Assembly (NCBI GenBank): GCA_947304695.1
Contig: CAMZBS010000001.1
Coordinates: 1 to 64,000, forward strand
DNA from: an uncultured Prevotella sp.
Lineage (GTDB): Bacteria; Bacteroidota; Bacteroidia; Bacteroidales; Bacteroidaceae
Length of the DNA: 64,000 nt
Direction: 5' to 3'
This document shows positions 56,985-64,000 of the stretch, piece after piece (position 1 is the stretch's first letter; the number at the start of each line of letters is the position of its first letter). The notes below the pieces were generated by a model, which saw nothing but the letters and a program-made list of their open reading frames with translations, did no database searches and was not told where the DNA came from. A program made the translations under genes and the position numbers.

Positions 56985-57021
56985 AACAACCACGGATTGC
57001 ATGTGAAAATCCGTGGTTGTT
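56985..57021 (+). terminator. Perfect 14-bp hairpin after the second LruC gene
   Basis: AACAACCACGGATT (56985-56998) and AATCCGTGGTTGTT (57008-57021) pair perfectly over a 9-nt loop. A short ACATTT follows rather than a long T-run. It lies 16 bp after the stop at 56968 and 14 bp before the lactate permease start, so it could end transcription or sit in the permease leader. Confidence 0.75.
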
Positions 57022-57035
57022 ACATTTAAAAGCCT

Positions 57036-58640
57036 ATGACAGCCCTTGTTTCAGCTATTCCCATCCTGCTGCTCATTGTTCTGATGATGGGCTTCAAGCA
57101 GTCTGGTTATAAGAGTGCCATGATTACTCTTGCAGTGACCATCCTTCTAGCTCTGTTCGCCGTCCCCCAAATGGGCATTGTGCCAGAGAAGTATGCCAGC
57201 GTTTCCATCTACGGCATCACCTTGTGGTCGGTCGTAGAAGGACTGCTCAAAGCCTGCTTTCCAATCATCCTGATCATCATCTGCGCCATCTTCAGCTACA
57301 ACATCCTTTGCGAGACAAAGGACATCGAGACCATCAAGACTCAGTTCATCCAGATGACATCCGACAAGGGCCTGCTGGTGCTTCTGCTGACATGGGGTCT
57401 GGGTGGGGTGCTTGAAGGCATGGCCGGATTCGGTACTGCCGTGGCCATACCTGCAGCCATCCTAATCAGTCTGGGGTTCAAACCCATGTTCTCAGCCGTC
57501 ATCTGTCTGGTGGCCAACACGGTGGCTGTAGGCTTCGGAGCCGTTGGTCTGCCCGCCACGACACTGGCCAACCAAGTGGCAGCCAGCGGCACAGCAACCC
57601 CTGAAGAACTCTGCGAGGTGGCCACCTTTATTATATTGCAACTCTCACTGATGTTCTTCATCACCCCGTTTTTTATCCTGATGATGACCGACCGCACAAA
57701 GATCCTGAAAAATGTCTGCATTGCACTTTTCGTGGGCTGTGTCTCGATTGCCGTGCAGTTCTCCTGCGCTCACTGGATTGGCCCGGAAACACCCGCTATC
57801 CTCGGCAGCGTAGGTTCCATTGTCGCCATACTCATCTACAACAAGCTATTCCTGCGGCATGAAAGGAAGAATGACACCGTACATGTGGAAAAGCAACAGT
57901 TTGGCCTGGCAAAGACGCTCAGGGCCTGGAGCATTTATAGCCTCATCATCTTCTTCATCCTGATTTCCAGCAAGATTGTACCGCCAGTTAACGAACTTCT
58001 GAACAACACGCTGGTGACCAAGTTCGAATTGCCCGTCATTGGCAATACCTTTAAGTTCGGATGGCTGTCGAATGCAGGACTGATGATTTTCCTCGGTGCC
58101 GTCATTGGCGGCATGATTCAGGGACTTAGCTTCAAACGGCTGATGACAATGCTGGCCAAGACAGCGCTCACCTTACAGAAGACAGCCGTCACCATCTGTT
58201 GCCTGGTGGCCATGGCCATGCTGATGAACAATACGGGCATGACCAATGACATTGCCAAGGGACTGGTGCTGCTGACGGGTGCCGCCTTCCCTTTCTTCGC
58301 TCCGCTCATTGGAAGCATTGGCACATTTGTCACTGGTTCGGCCACCAATGCCAATATTCTCTTCGGCAAACTGCAAGCCACGGTGGCCAATGACTTAGGA
58401 TTGGTGAATCAGGGCACATTCTTCGGTGTTAGCGGCAACGAGACCAATTGGTTAGCTGCAGCCAACTGTGCTGGATCTGAGGGCGGCAAGCTGCTGTCAC
58501 CACAGTCAATAGCCATAGCCACAGCAGCCTGCGACATGGAAGGCCAGGACGGCAACATCATGCGCAAGACCATGCCATTTGCCATCTTCTGGATTCTGAT
58601 GAACGGCCTGATGGTCTTCCTTGGCCTGCACATCCTCTGA
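57036..58640 (+). CDS. lctP: L-lactate permease family transporter
   Basis: LctP proteins take up lactate (and glycolate) by proton symport. The 534-residue protein has about 13 hydrophobic segments and the family features VEGLLKACFPIILIIICAIF, GLGGVLEGMAGFGTAVAIPAAI and GSIGTFVTGSATNANILFG. It is immediately followed by a large FAD/Fe-S dehydrogenase, an arrangement that supports lactate as substrate. The hairpin at 56985 separates it from the LruC gene upstream. Direction (uptake or excretion) cannot be told from the sequence. Confidence 0.93.
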   Translation: MTALVSAIPILLLIVLMMGFKQSGYKSAMITLAVTILLALFAVPQMGIVPEKYASVSIYGITLWSVVEGLLKACFPIILIIICAIFSYNILCETKDIETIKTQFIQMTSDKGLLVLLLTWGLGGVLEGMAGFGTAVAIPAAILISLGFKPMFSAVICLVANTVAVGFGAVGLPATTLANQVAASGTATPEELCEVATFIILQLSLMFFITPFFILMMTDRTKILKNVCIALFVGCVSIAVQFSCAHWIGPETPAILGSVGSIVAILIYNKLFLRHERKNDTVHVEKQQFGLAKTLRAWSIYSLIIFFILISSKIVPPVNELLNNTLVTKFELPVIGNTFKFGWLSNAGLMIFLGAVIGGMIQGLSFKRLMTMLAKTALTLQKTAVTICCLVAMAMLMNNTGMTNDIAKGLVLLTGAAFPFFAPLIGSIGTFVTGSATNANILFGKLQATVANDLGLVNQGTFFGVSGNETNWLAAANCAGSEGGKLLSPQSIAIATAACDMEGQDGNIMRKTMPFAIFWILMNGLMVFLGLHIL

Positions 58641-58696
58641 CTCACCCCAAAGTTAAGGAGTCTGAACAAGCAGACAAACAAAAAAGAATACAATAT

Positions 58697-61600
58697 ATGG
58701 AAGAAAAAAAAATATCACAATTCCTTGCTGAGCTCAGACAATTTCTGCCGTCTGACCGCATTTACACCGACGAACTGCGCACCTTGGGCTGGGGCACCGA
58801 CGCCAGTTTCTATCGTCAGATTCCAAAGGTAGTCATTCGCAGCGACGGCGAAGAGGAAATAGCACGCATCGTCAGTCTCTGTCGCAAATATCAGCTGCCC
58901 TTCACCTTCCGCGCAGCAGGCACCTCGCTCTCCGGACAAAGCTGTACCGACTCGGTGCTCATCGTGGCTGGAAAGCATTGGGAGAAATTCAGTGTAGAGT
59001 TCAAAACGGAGAGTGGAGCGTTTGCTACCATTTCGCAGGACAACCCCACTCCGAAAGCCAACACTGAACTAAGAATAAAACTCCAGCCCGGCATAGTTGG
59101 CGCACGGGTGAATCAGATTCTCAAGCCTTACGGACGGGTGTTTCCGCCCGACCCCGCATCAATCGGTTCAGCCATGGTTGGAGGTATTGTGGCAAACAAT
59201 GCTTCGGGCATGAACTGCGGCGTGCATGCCAATAGCGACCGCATGCTCATCTCAGCACGCATCATCCTGACTGACGGCACCGTGCTCGACACAGGCAACG
59301 AAGAGAGTCGCCAGAGTTTCCAGAAATCCCATCCAGAGTTCCTTAGCAAGATTATCGCCCTGCGCGACCATGTCCGTGCCGACAAGGAACTGGCCGACCG
59401 TATCGCAAAGAAATATGCCATCAAGAACGTTACCGGCCTGAACCTGCGCCCGCTCATTGCCTATGATGACCCGTTCGACATCATTGCCCATTCCATTGTA
59501 GGCAGTGAAGGCACACTGGCTTTCCTTTCCGAAGTGACCATGCGCACGCTGAAGGACTATCCCTTCAAGGCTTCAGCCATGGTCTACTTCATGACCATGC
59601 GCGAGAGTTGCGAAGCTGTCGTGGCCATGAAGAAGCTGAAGGCAGGCGATGATGATCTGGAGATGAGTGCCGAACAACTGATGGTGAAGAGCGCGGAGAT
59701 GCTGGACTACAAGTCGCTCAGTGCAGTGGACGACCCCGTCTTCCTGCAATATAAGAAAGAGGTGGATGCCAACCAAATAGAAGGTGTGAAGCCTGGCGAC
59801 TACCACAACCTGACGGCTATTCTGACCGAGACTAAAGGCATCACCCACGAACAGCTGCTCAAGAAGATTGCTGCCATCAAGGCGTGCTTGAGCCAGTTCC
59901 GCCTCTATCAGTCCGCTGAGTTCACCGAAGACCCAAACGTCTACGGCAAGTACTGGGCCATCCGCTCAGGCATCTTCCCTTCGGTCGGCGGCACACGGCC
60001 CGTGGGCACATCCTGTCTCATCGAAGACGTGGCCTTCCCCATTGAGTCGTTACCCGAAGCCACGGTAAAGCTCCAAAAGCTCATTGCCGACCACGGTTAC
60101 GATGACGCTTGCATCTACGGCCATGCCTTCGAGGGCAACTACCATTTCATTCTGAACCAGAGTTTTGCCGATGAGCATGAAGTGGCCCGCTACGCGGAGA
60201 TGATGCACGACGTGGCGCGGCTGGTTGTCGAGGACTACGACGGTTCGCTGAAAGCCGAACACGGCACGGGCCGCAACATGGCACCATTTGTCAAATATGA
60301 GTGGGGCAAGAAAGCCTACGACGCCATGCGGGAGCTGAAGCACATCTTCGACCCCGACGGACTGCTGAACCAAGGTGTTATCTTCAACGACGACCCCGAC
60401 TGCTTCATCAAATGCCTGAAGCCGCTGCCCGTGCTCGACTACGACTTCGACAGCGTGCCCGACGGCGGCCAATACCTGGCGAATCCTTCGCTCTCAACGG
60501 CCAACGAGACCGTGAAACAGGTGAAGCGCGCCAACAAATGCATTGAATGCGGCTTCTGCGAAGTCAACTGCATGTCGTGCGGACTCACGCTGTCTTCACG
60601 CATGCGCATCGCCGTGCAGCGCGAAATCCGCCATCTCACCGCACAGCTCAGCACGGGCAACGGTCCTACTGCTGCCATCCAAGAACGTCTCGACAGCCTT
60701 CGCCGCCAGTACAAATACTACGGCGACCAGACCTGTGCCACCGACGGACTGTGTGCCACGTCATGTCCCATGAAGATCAACACGGGCGAACTCACCCACC
60801 TCATCCGACAGTTAGACATGAACAACTCGAAGATGGGCTACCACCTCGGCGAGTTTGCCGCCAACCACATGGCGGGCATCAAGAGCGGTCTGCGTGTAGT
60901 GCTCGATGTGGCCCACGCCGCCCATGTCACCCTTGGCCCCACAATGATGACACATGTCTGCCGCACAATGAACAAGATGGGCCTGCCCCTTTGGACTACG
61001 GCCATGCCCCGCAAGAAGCGCCAGCCCAAACCTTCCGACCTGACGCAGTTCATCATAGAGAAAAGCATTCCCAAGCACGAGAAGCCGCAATCCCATCTGA
61101 AAGTGGTCTACTTCCCCAGCTGCATCAATCAGACCATGGGCCTGTCGAAAAACTCGCCTGCAAAAAAGCCGCTTGTCGACGAGATTTGCGAACTCATTCA
61201 CAAGACTGGCTACGAAGTCATCTTCCCCGAGGGCATGGAGCGTATGTGCTGCGGACAAATATGGGAGTCGAAGGGCATGCTCGACATTGCCGACCGGAAG
61301 AGCGCCGAGCTCGAAGCGGCACTGTGGAAAGCCTCTGAGCAGGGCCGCTATCCCGTGCTCTGCGCCCAGAGTCCCTGTTTGCACCGCATGAGGAAAGTCA
61401 TGACAAAGATGAAGCTTTACGAGCCTGCCGAGTTCATCATGACCTACCTGAAAGACCGTCTCAACTTCCATCCCATCGACCGTCCCATCGCCCTTCACCT
61501 GACGTGCTCCACTCGCGAGATGGGTGTCGACAAGGACCTAATCAGCCTAGCACGCCTTTGCTCCACGAATGTTTTTCTGCCCGAAGGTGTCGGCTGTTGC

Positions 61601-61807
61601 GGCTTTGCCGGCGACCGCGGCTTCACCTTCCCTGAAATGAACCGCTACGCACTAAGGAAGCTACGCCCGCAAATCGAGGCCAACCACATTGAGGTGGGCT
61701 ACTCCAACAGCCGTACCTGTGAAATCGGACTCGAAACAAACACCGGCATCCCATACATGAGCATCGTCTATCTGGTCAATGAGTGTACAACTCCGAAACA
61801 GCCATAA
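58697..61807 (+). CDS. FAD/Fe-S D-lactate dehydrogenase (or D-2-hydroxyglutarate dehydrogenase, YdiJ-like)
   Basis: A 1036-residue fusion. The N-terminal half is a VAO-type FAD oxidase: PCMH FAD-binding domain (about 35-265, RAAGTSLSGQSC at about 73) and C-terminal oxidase domain (GHAFEGNYHFI near 475, KAEHGTGRNMAPFV near 520). A ferredoxin-type region follows with two cysteine clusters, CIECGFCEVNC (about 615) and CATDGLCATSCP (about 678). The C-terminal half carries CCG-type cysteine motifs: CCGQ (about 850) and GCCGFAGDRG (about 967). Such proteins oxidise D-lactate or D-2-hydroxyglutarate and pass electrons to the respiratory chain. The adjacent permease favours lactate. Start: ATG at 58697, 56 bp after the permease. 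Confidence 0.9.
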   Translation: MEEKKISQFLAELRQFLPSDRIYTDELRTLGWGTDASFYRQIPKVVIRSDGEEEIARIVSLCRKYQLPFTFRAAGTSLSGQSCTDSVLIVAGKHWEKFSVEFKTESGAFATISQDNPTPKANTELRIKLQPGIVGARVNQILKPYGRVFPPDPASIGSAMVGGIVANNASGMNCGVHANSDRMLISARIILTDGTVLDTGNEESRQSFQKSHPEFLSKIIALRDHVRADKELADRIAKKYAIKNVTGLNLRPLIAYDDPFDIIAHSIVGSEGTLAFLSEVTMRTLKDYPFKASAMVYFMTMRESCEAVVAMKKLKAGDDDLEMSAEQLMVKSAEMLDYKSLSAVDDPVFLQYKKEVDANQIEGVKPGDYHNLTAILTETKGITHEQLLKKIAAIKACLSQFRLYQSAEFTEDPNVYGKYWAIRSGIFPSVGGTRPVGTSCLIEDVAFPIESLPEATVKLQKLIADHGYDDACIYGHAFEGNYHFILNQSFADEHEVARYAEMMHDVARLVVEDYDGSLKAEHGTGRNMAPFVKYEWGKKAYDAMRELKHIFDPDGLLNQGVIFNDDPDCFIKCLKPLPVLDYDFDSVPDGGQYLANPSLSTANETVKQVKRANKCIECGFCEVNCMSCGLTLSSRMRIAVQREIRHLTAQLSTGNGPTAAIQERLDSLRRQYKYYGDQTCATDGLCATSCPMKINTGELTHLIRQLDMNNSKMGYHLGEFAANHMAGIKSGLRVVLDVAHAAHVTLGPTMMTHVCRTMNKMGLPLWTTAMPRKKRQPKPSDLTQFIIEKSIPKHEKPQSHLKVVYFPSCINQTMGLSKNSPAKKPLVDEICELIHKTGYEVIFPEGMERMCCGQIWESKGMLDIADRKSAELEAALWKASEQGRYPVLCAQSPCLHRMRKVMTKMKLYEPAEFIMTYLKDRLNFHPIDRPIALHLTCSTREMGVDKDLISLARLCSTNVFLPEGVGCCGFAGDRGFTFPEMNRYALRKLRPQIEANHIEVGYSNSRTCEIGLETNTGIPYMSIVYLVNECTTPKQP

Positions 61808-61820
61808 AAGGCAGCAAGCA

Positions 61821-61883
61821 GCTAAATGCGTTTAAGTAAGCCTTAAGCGCGCTTAACTAAGACTTAAGCGCGCTTAAGCTAAG
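61821..61883. repeat. Array E: three 21-nt units, TTAAGCGCGCTTAA family
   Basis: Units start at 61821 (GCTAAATGCGTTTAAG), 61842 (CTTAAGCGCGCTTAAC) and 61863 (CTTAAGCGCGCTTAAG, a perfect 16-bp palindrome), exactly 21 nt apart. As in array C2 the unit nearest the other repeat family or gene carries TAAATGC. A single diverged GAGGCTCAGTT-family unit, AAGCTTCAGTT, follows at 61901-61922. The array begins 14 bp after the dehydrogenase stop. Confidence 0.88.
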
Positions 61884-61923
61884 ACTCTTTTTCATCGTAA
61901 CCAAGCTTCAGTTAGGACATAAG

Positions 61924-62001
61924 AAAGCAGCGAGAGCACATAAGGGCTTGAACATTATCCGCATGAGCGACGGAACTTCAAAGAAAGTCTTGGAGAAGTA
62001 A
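61924..62001 (+). pseudogene. Remnant of a secreted-protein C-terminus
   Basis: The plus-strand frame ending at the TAA at 61999-62001 reads KGLNIIRMSDGTSKKVLEK, the wording of a common Prevotella C-terminal motif. No ORF of useful length precedes it: upstream are the repeat arrays. It looks like the last 60 bp of a decayed gene. Chance resemblance is possible. Confidence 0.5.
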
Positions 62002-62030
62002 AACTTCGGCAAATAATCCGTCACCAAAAA

Positions 62031-62058
62031 GGCGCTGCAAAACAATGCTTGCAGCGCC
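62031..62058 (-). terminator. Terminator of the tRNA gene (bidirectional)
   Basis: GGCGCTGCAA (62031-62040) and TTGCAGCGCC (62049-62058) form a perfect stem flanked by AAAAA on the left and TTTTT on the right, so it can act in either direction. It ends 6 bp after the tRNA 3' end. Confidence 0.85.
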
Positions 62059-62064
62059 TTTTTG

Positions 62065-62138
62065 TGGGCCAAGTAGGGCTTGAACCTACGACCTCCAGAT
62101 TATGAGTCTGTTGCTCTAACCAACTGAGCTATAAGCCC
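62065..62138 (-). tRNA. tRNA with anticodon CAU, probably tRNA-Met (elongator)
   Basis: A 74-nt gene with standard arms: acceptor GGGCTTA/TTGGCCC, D-arm GCTC/GAGC, anticodon loop CTCATAA (CAU), and T-arm GTAGG-TTCAAGC-CCTAC. The acceptor has a U-U mismatch at 6-67 and the anticodon stem an A-G at 27-43, but the fold is clear. CCA is not encoded. CAU is read as elongator Met or, if lysidine-modified, Ile; I favour Met. It has a strong promoter and a terminator of its own. Confidence 0.93.
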
Positions 62139-62150
62139 GAAACGTGGGTG

Positions 62151-62182
62151 CAAAGGTACGCAGAAAATATGGTTTGGCCAAA
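62151..62182 (-). promoter_or_regulatory. Promoter of the tRNA gene
   Basis: Minus strand: TTTG (62182-62179), a 20-bp spacer, TACCTTTG (62158-62151), with the tRNA starting 12 bp after the box. Confidence 0.8.
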
Positions 62183-62219
62183 TTTTTATGGTAAAAAGTA
62201 TTGAAAAGCTCCATTTTTC

Positions 62220-62251
62220 TTTGGCATTTCGGTGACTTTACTGTACCTTTG
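62220..62251 (+). promoter_or_regulatory. Promoter of the thioredoxin-fold lipoprotein gene
   Basis: TTTG (62220-62223), a 20-bp spacer and TACCTTTG (62244-62251), giving a leader of about 21 nt before the ATG at 62276. It is divergent from the tRNA promoter. Confidence 0.8.
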
Positions 62252-62275
62252 CGGAGCAAATAAGCTACAGTTACA

Positions 62276-63421
62276 ATGAAGACATCATTACAATCGCTTG
62301 CCATCTGCGGTGCGATGGCACTGGCACTGGGCAGTTGCCAGCAGAACAAGTTCACCGTGGAAGGCACTGTAGAGGGTGCCGCCGACTCCGTGCTCTATTT
62401 CTACAACATGTCGCTCACGGGCCCGCAACTGCTCGACTCTGCGAAACTCGACGCCGACGGCTCCTTCAGTTTCCAGGCTGAAGCACCCGAAGCACCCGAT
62501 TTCTACCTGCTCCGCATCCACGACCAAATCATCAACCTGAGCATCGACTCGACTGAGACGGTGACCATCAAGGCCCAGTGGCCGGACATGTCGGCCCGCT
62601 ATGAGGTGACGGGGTCGGACAACTGCCAGAAAATCAAGGAACTGGCCCTGCGCCAGCAAGACCTGGCCCGCCGCGCCATGACGCTGGAGAACGATATGAG
62701 CCTGAGCCGACAGCAGGCCCAGGACTCGCTGCTGCGGATGATTGAGAGCTACAAACAGCAGATTATCGGCGACTACATCTATCAGGAGCCAAGCAAGGCA
62801 TACGCCTACTTCGCCCTGTTCCAGACGCTTGGCCAGTATCTCATCTTCAATCCGCATACCAACCGCAACGACGTGAAGGCATTTGCTGCCGTTGCCACTT
62901 CATGGGACACGTTCCATCCCGGCTCCGAACGTGGTGAGAACCTGCACAACATCACCCTTGAAAGCATGAAGAACATGCGGCTGACCGACATACGCAATGC
63001 TGAGCAGATAGACCCGTCGAAGATTGTGGAGTCGGGCGTGCTGGAGCTGGAGCTGACCGACAATCACGGTCAGGTGCGCACGCTGACGGGCCTGAAGGGC
63101 AGCGTGGTGCTGCTCGACTTCCACTCGTTCACGCTGAAAGACTCGCCCCAGCGCATCCTGATGCTGCGCGACCTTTATAATAAGTACCACGCGCAAGGGC
63201 TTGAGATCTACCAGGTGTCGGTAGATCAGGACGAGCACTTCTGGCGCCAGATGACCGGACAGCTGCCGTGGATCAGCGTGCGCGATGCCGAAGGCAGCAG
63301 TCTGAGCCGCTACAACGTGCAGACCGTGCCCGACTTCTTCCTCATTGACCGCGCCAACCAGCTGCAGAAGCGGGCCGCACAGATGGCCGACCTGGAGCAG
63401 GAAATCAAGCATCTGCTATGA
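62276..63421 (+). CDS. DUF4369 / thioredoxin-fold lipoprotein lacking the CxxC motif
   Basis: The 381-residue protein has a lipobox (LGSC, lipid Cys 21), an N-terminal DUF4369-like beta domain (about 25-110: FTVEGTVEGAADSVLYFYN) and a helical middle (about 115-230), then a TlpA/AhpC-like thioredoxin fold (about 255-381: VVLLDFHSFTLKDSP, LEIYQVSVDQDEHFWRQM, VQTVPDFFLIDR with the usual cis-Pro). In thioredoxins the first strand is followed by WxxxCxPC; here it is HSFTLKDSP, with no Cys. The redox site is therefore lost, while the fold seems kept. Function is unknown; a binding or structural role is likely. The start is fixed by the promoter 25 bp upstream. Confidence 0.85.
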   Translation: MKTSLQSLAICGAMALALGSCQQNKFTVEGTVEGAADSVLYFYNMSLTGPQLLDSAKLDADGSFSFQAEAPEAPDFYLLRIHDQIINLSIDSTETVTIKAQWPDMSARYEVTGSDNCQKIKELALRQQDLARRAMTLENDMSLSRQQAQDSLLRMIESYKQQIIGDYIYQEPSKAYAYFALFQTLGQYLIFNPHTNRNDVKAFAAVATSWDTFHPGSERGENLHNITLESMKNMRLTDIRNAEQIDPSKIVESGVLELELTDNHGQVRTLTGLKGSVVLLDFHSFTLKDSPQRILMLRDLYNKYHAQGLEIYQVSVDQDEHFWRQMTGQLPWISVRDAEGSSLSRYNVQTVPDFFLIDRANQLQKRAAQMADLEQEIKHLL

Positions 63422-63885
63422 TCACCGTGATGGGGCTGATGGGACTTTTAGGACTGGCGGGGCCTGTGCAAAGTCCCGCCTACACCCTGACCAAGACTCA
63501 CGACAGCCTCTATCACCTGAACGAATGGCGGCTGCCCTACCCCGTCTACCGCTTTGAGACGGGCGATGTGGACGGCGACGGATGCCCGGATGCCTTGGTG
63601 GGTGTGGTGAAGAGCACCCGCTTCTTTCGCGAAAAGGGCCGCCGTATTTTCATCTTCAAGCTTGTGAAAGGCAAGGTACGTCCCCTGTGGTTAGGCTCCA
63701 GGCTGGGCGGACGGCTTGTTGACTTCCGCTTTATCGACGGCCGGGTGCGGGCCATTGACCAGCAGGCCGACGGCAGCTATGCGGTGTCCGAATGGAAATG
63801 GAAGGACTTCGGCTTTGTGTTCCAGCGCTACCTTGTGGAAAAGACCTCGCTTCAGAATGCCCAAAAGAAACTAAGACAACGATAG
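63418..63885 (+). CDS. Secreted protein with VCBS/FG-GAP-like motif
   Basis: A 155-residue protein whose ATG overlaps the previous stop (ATGA), so translation is coupled. A hydrophobic start (MITVMGLMGLLGLAGPVQS) acts as a signal peptide. It contains FETGDVDGDGCPDALVGVV (about 46-63), the Asp-rich calcium-binding pattern seen in FG-GAP/VCBS repeats, followed by beta-rich sequence. It has only one such repeat, too few for a full propeller. The function is unknown; it may work with the lipoproteins around it. Confidence 0.8.
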   Translation: MITVMGLMGLLGLAGPVQSPAYTLTKTHDSLYHLNEWRLPYPVYRFETGDVDGDGCPDALVGVVKSTRFFREKGRRIFIFKLVKGKVRPLWLGSRLGGRLVDFRFIDGRVRAIDQQADGSYAVSEWKWKDFGFVFQRYLVEKTSLQNAQKKLRQR

Positions 63886-63892
63886 AAAAACG

Positions 63893-64000
63893 ATGAAAAA
63901 ACTGTATTCACTCCTGCTGGCCACGCTGCTGCTTGCGGCCTGCAACCAGAAACAGAACATGGCCAACGAGTCGCTCGACATGGAAAGCCTGAACACGATC
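63893..64000 (+). CDS. Lipoprotein, N-terminal fragment
   Basis: The first 36 codons of a gene that runs off the right edge. MKKLYSLLLATLLLAACNQ is a clear lipoprotein signal (lipobox LAAC, lipid Cys 17). It starts 7 bp after the previous gene and so belongs to the same operon. The family cannot be told from this fragment. Confidence 0.8.
   Translation, partial: MKKLYSLLLATLLLAACNQKQNMANESLDMESLNTI

Overview
The window looks like chromosome of a Bacteroidota bacterium of the Prevotella group (Prevotella, Segatella or Xylanibacter sensu lato). Three things point there: the InfB N-terminus, the promoters (TTTG, about 19-20 bp, then TAnnTTTG), and the mix of SusC/SusD pairs, FAS1 lipoproteins, a hybrid two-component regulator and GH43 enzymes ending in a short Prevotella-type C-terminal motif. 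Coding density is high. I see no rRNA, CRISPR array, prophage or intact insertion sequence.

Layout: (1) 1-2030, minus strand: the conserved rimP-nusA-infB operon, with a 125-bp inverted-repeat element between nusA and infB. (2) 2229-19640, minus: one seven-gene run, FAS1, SusC, SusD, FAS1, FAS1, SusC, SusD, all closely spaced. This is a double SusCD import locus with three fasciclin-domain lipoproteins and no enzyme inside it. (3) 19948-26442, minus: a 1324-residue secreted multi-module protein and a GH128-like putative beta-1,3-glucanase, possibly working with the SusCD locus. (4) 26755-29157: pnp. (5) 29398-34636, plus: a Ca2+-type P-ATPase, ribF, a CPBP protease and dusB. (6) 34625-35838, minus: ybeY, coaD and a small XRE-like protein. 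(7) 35870-47003: a carbohydrate locus with a TPR-sensor hybrid two-component regulator, a GH43, and a divergent operon of GH43-LamG, a secreted protein, an HExxH protein and a DUF2264/GH154 protein. (8) 47149-51982, minus: flippase, a transferred four-helix-bundle cassette, a DPP7-like S46 peptidase and an aspartyl-protease-like protein. (9) 52070-56968: a divergent pair of LruC-domain lipoproteins. (10) 57036-61807: lactate permease and an FAD/Fe-S D-lactate dehydrogenase. (11) 62065-64000: a CAU tRNA, then a thioredoxin-fold lipoprotein lacking the CxxC, a small secreted protein and the start of another lipoprotein.

The most unusual signal is non-coding. At least four intergenic regions carry tandem arrays of a palindromic core (CTGAGGCTCAGTT) repeated at exactly 22 nt. 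Two regions carry a second array of TTAAGCGCGCTTAA palindromes at exactly 21 nt. Each array lies downstream of a gene end, and where both families occur they sit in the same order relative to the gene whose stop is nearest. Two helical turns between palindromes suggests sites for a DNA-binding protein on one face of the helix, or a new kind of 3'-end element. I know of no description of it.

All functional calls come from reading protein sequences by eye, without database searches.
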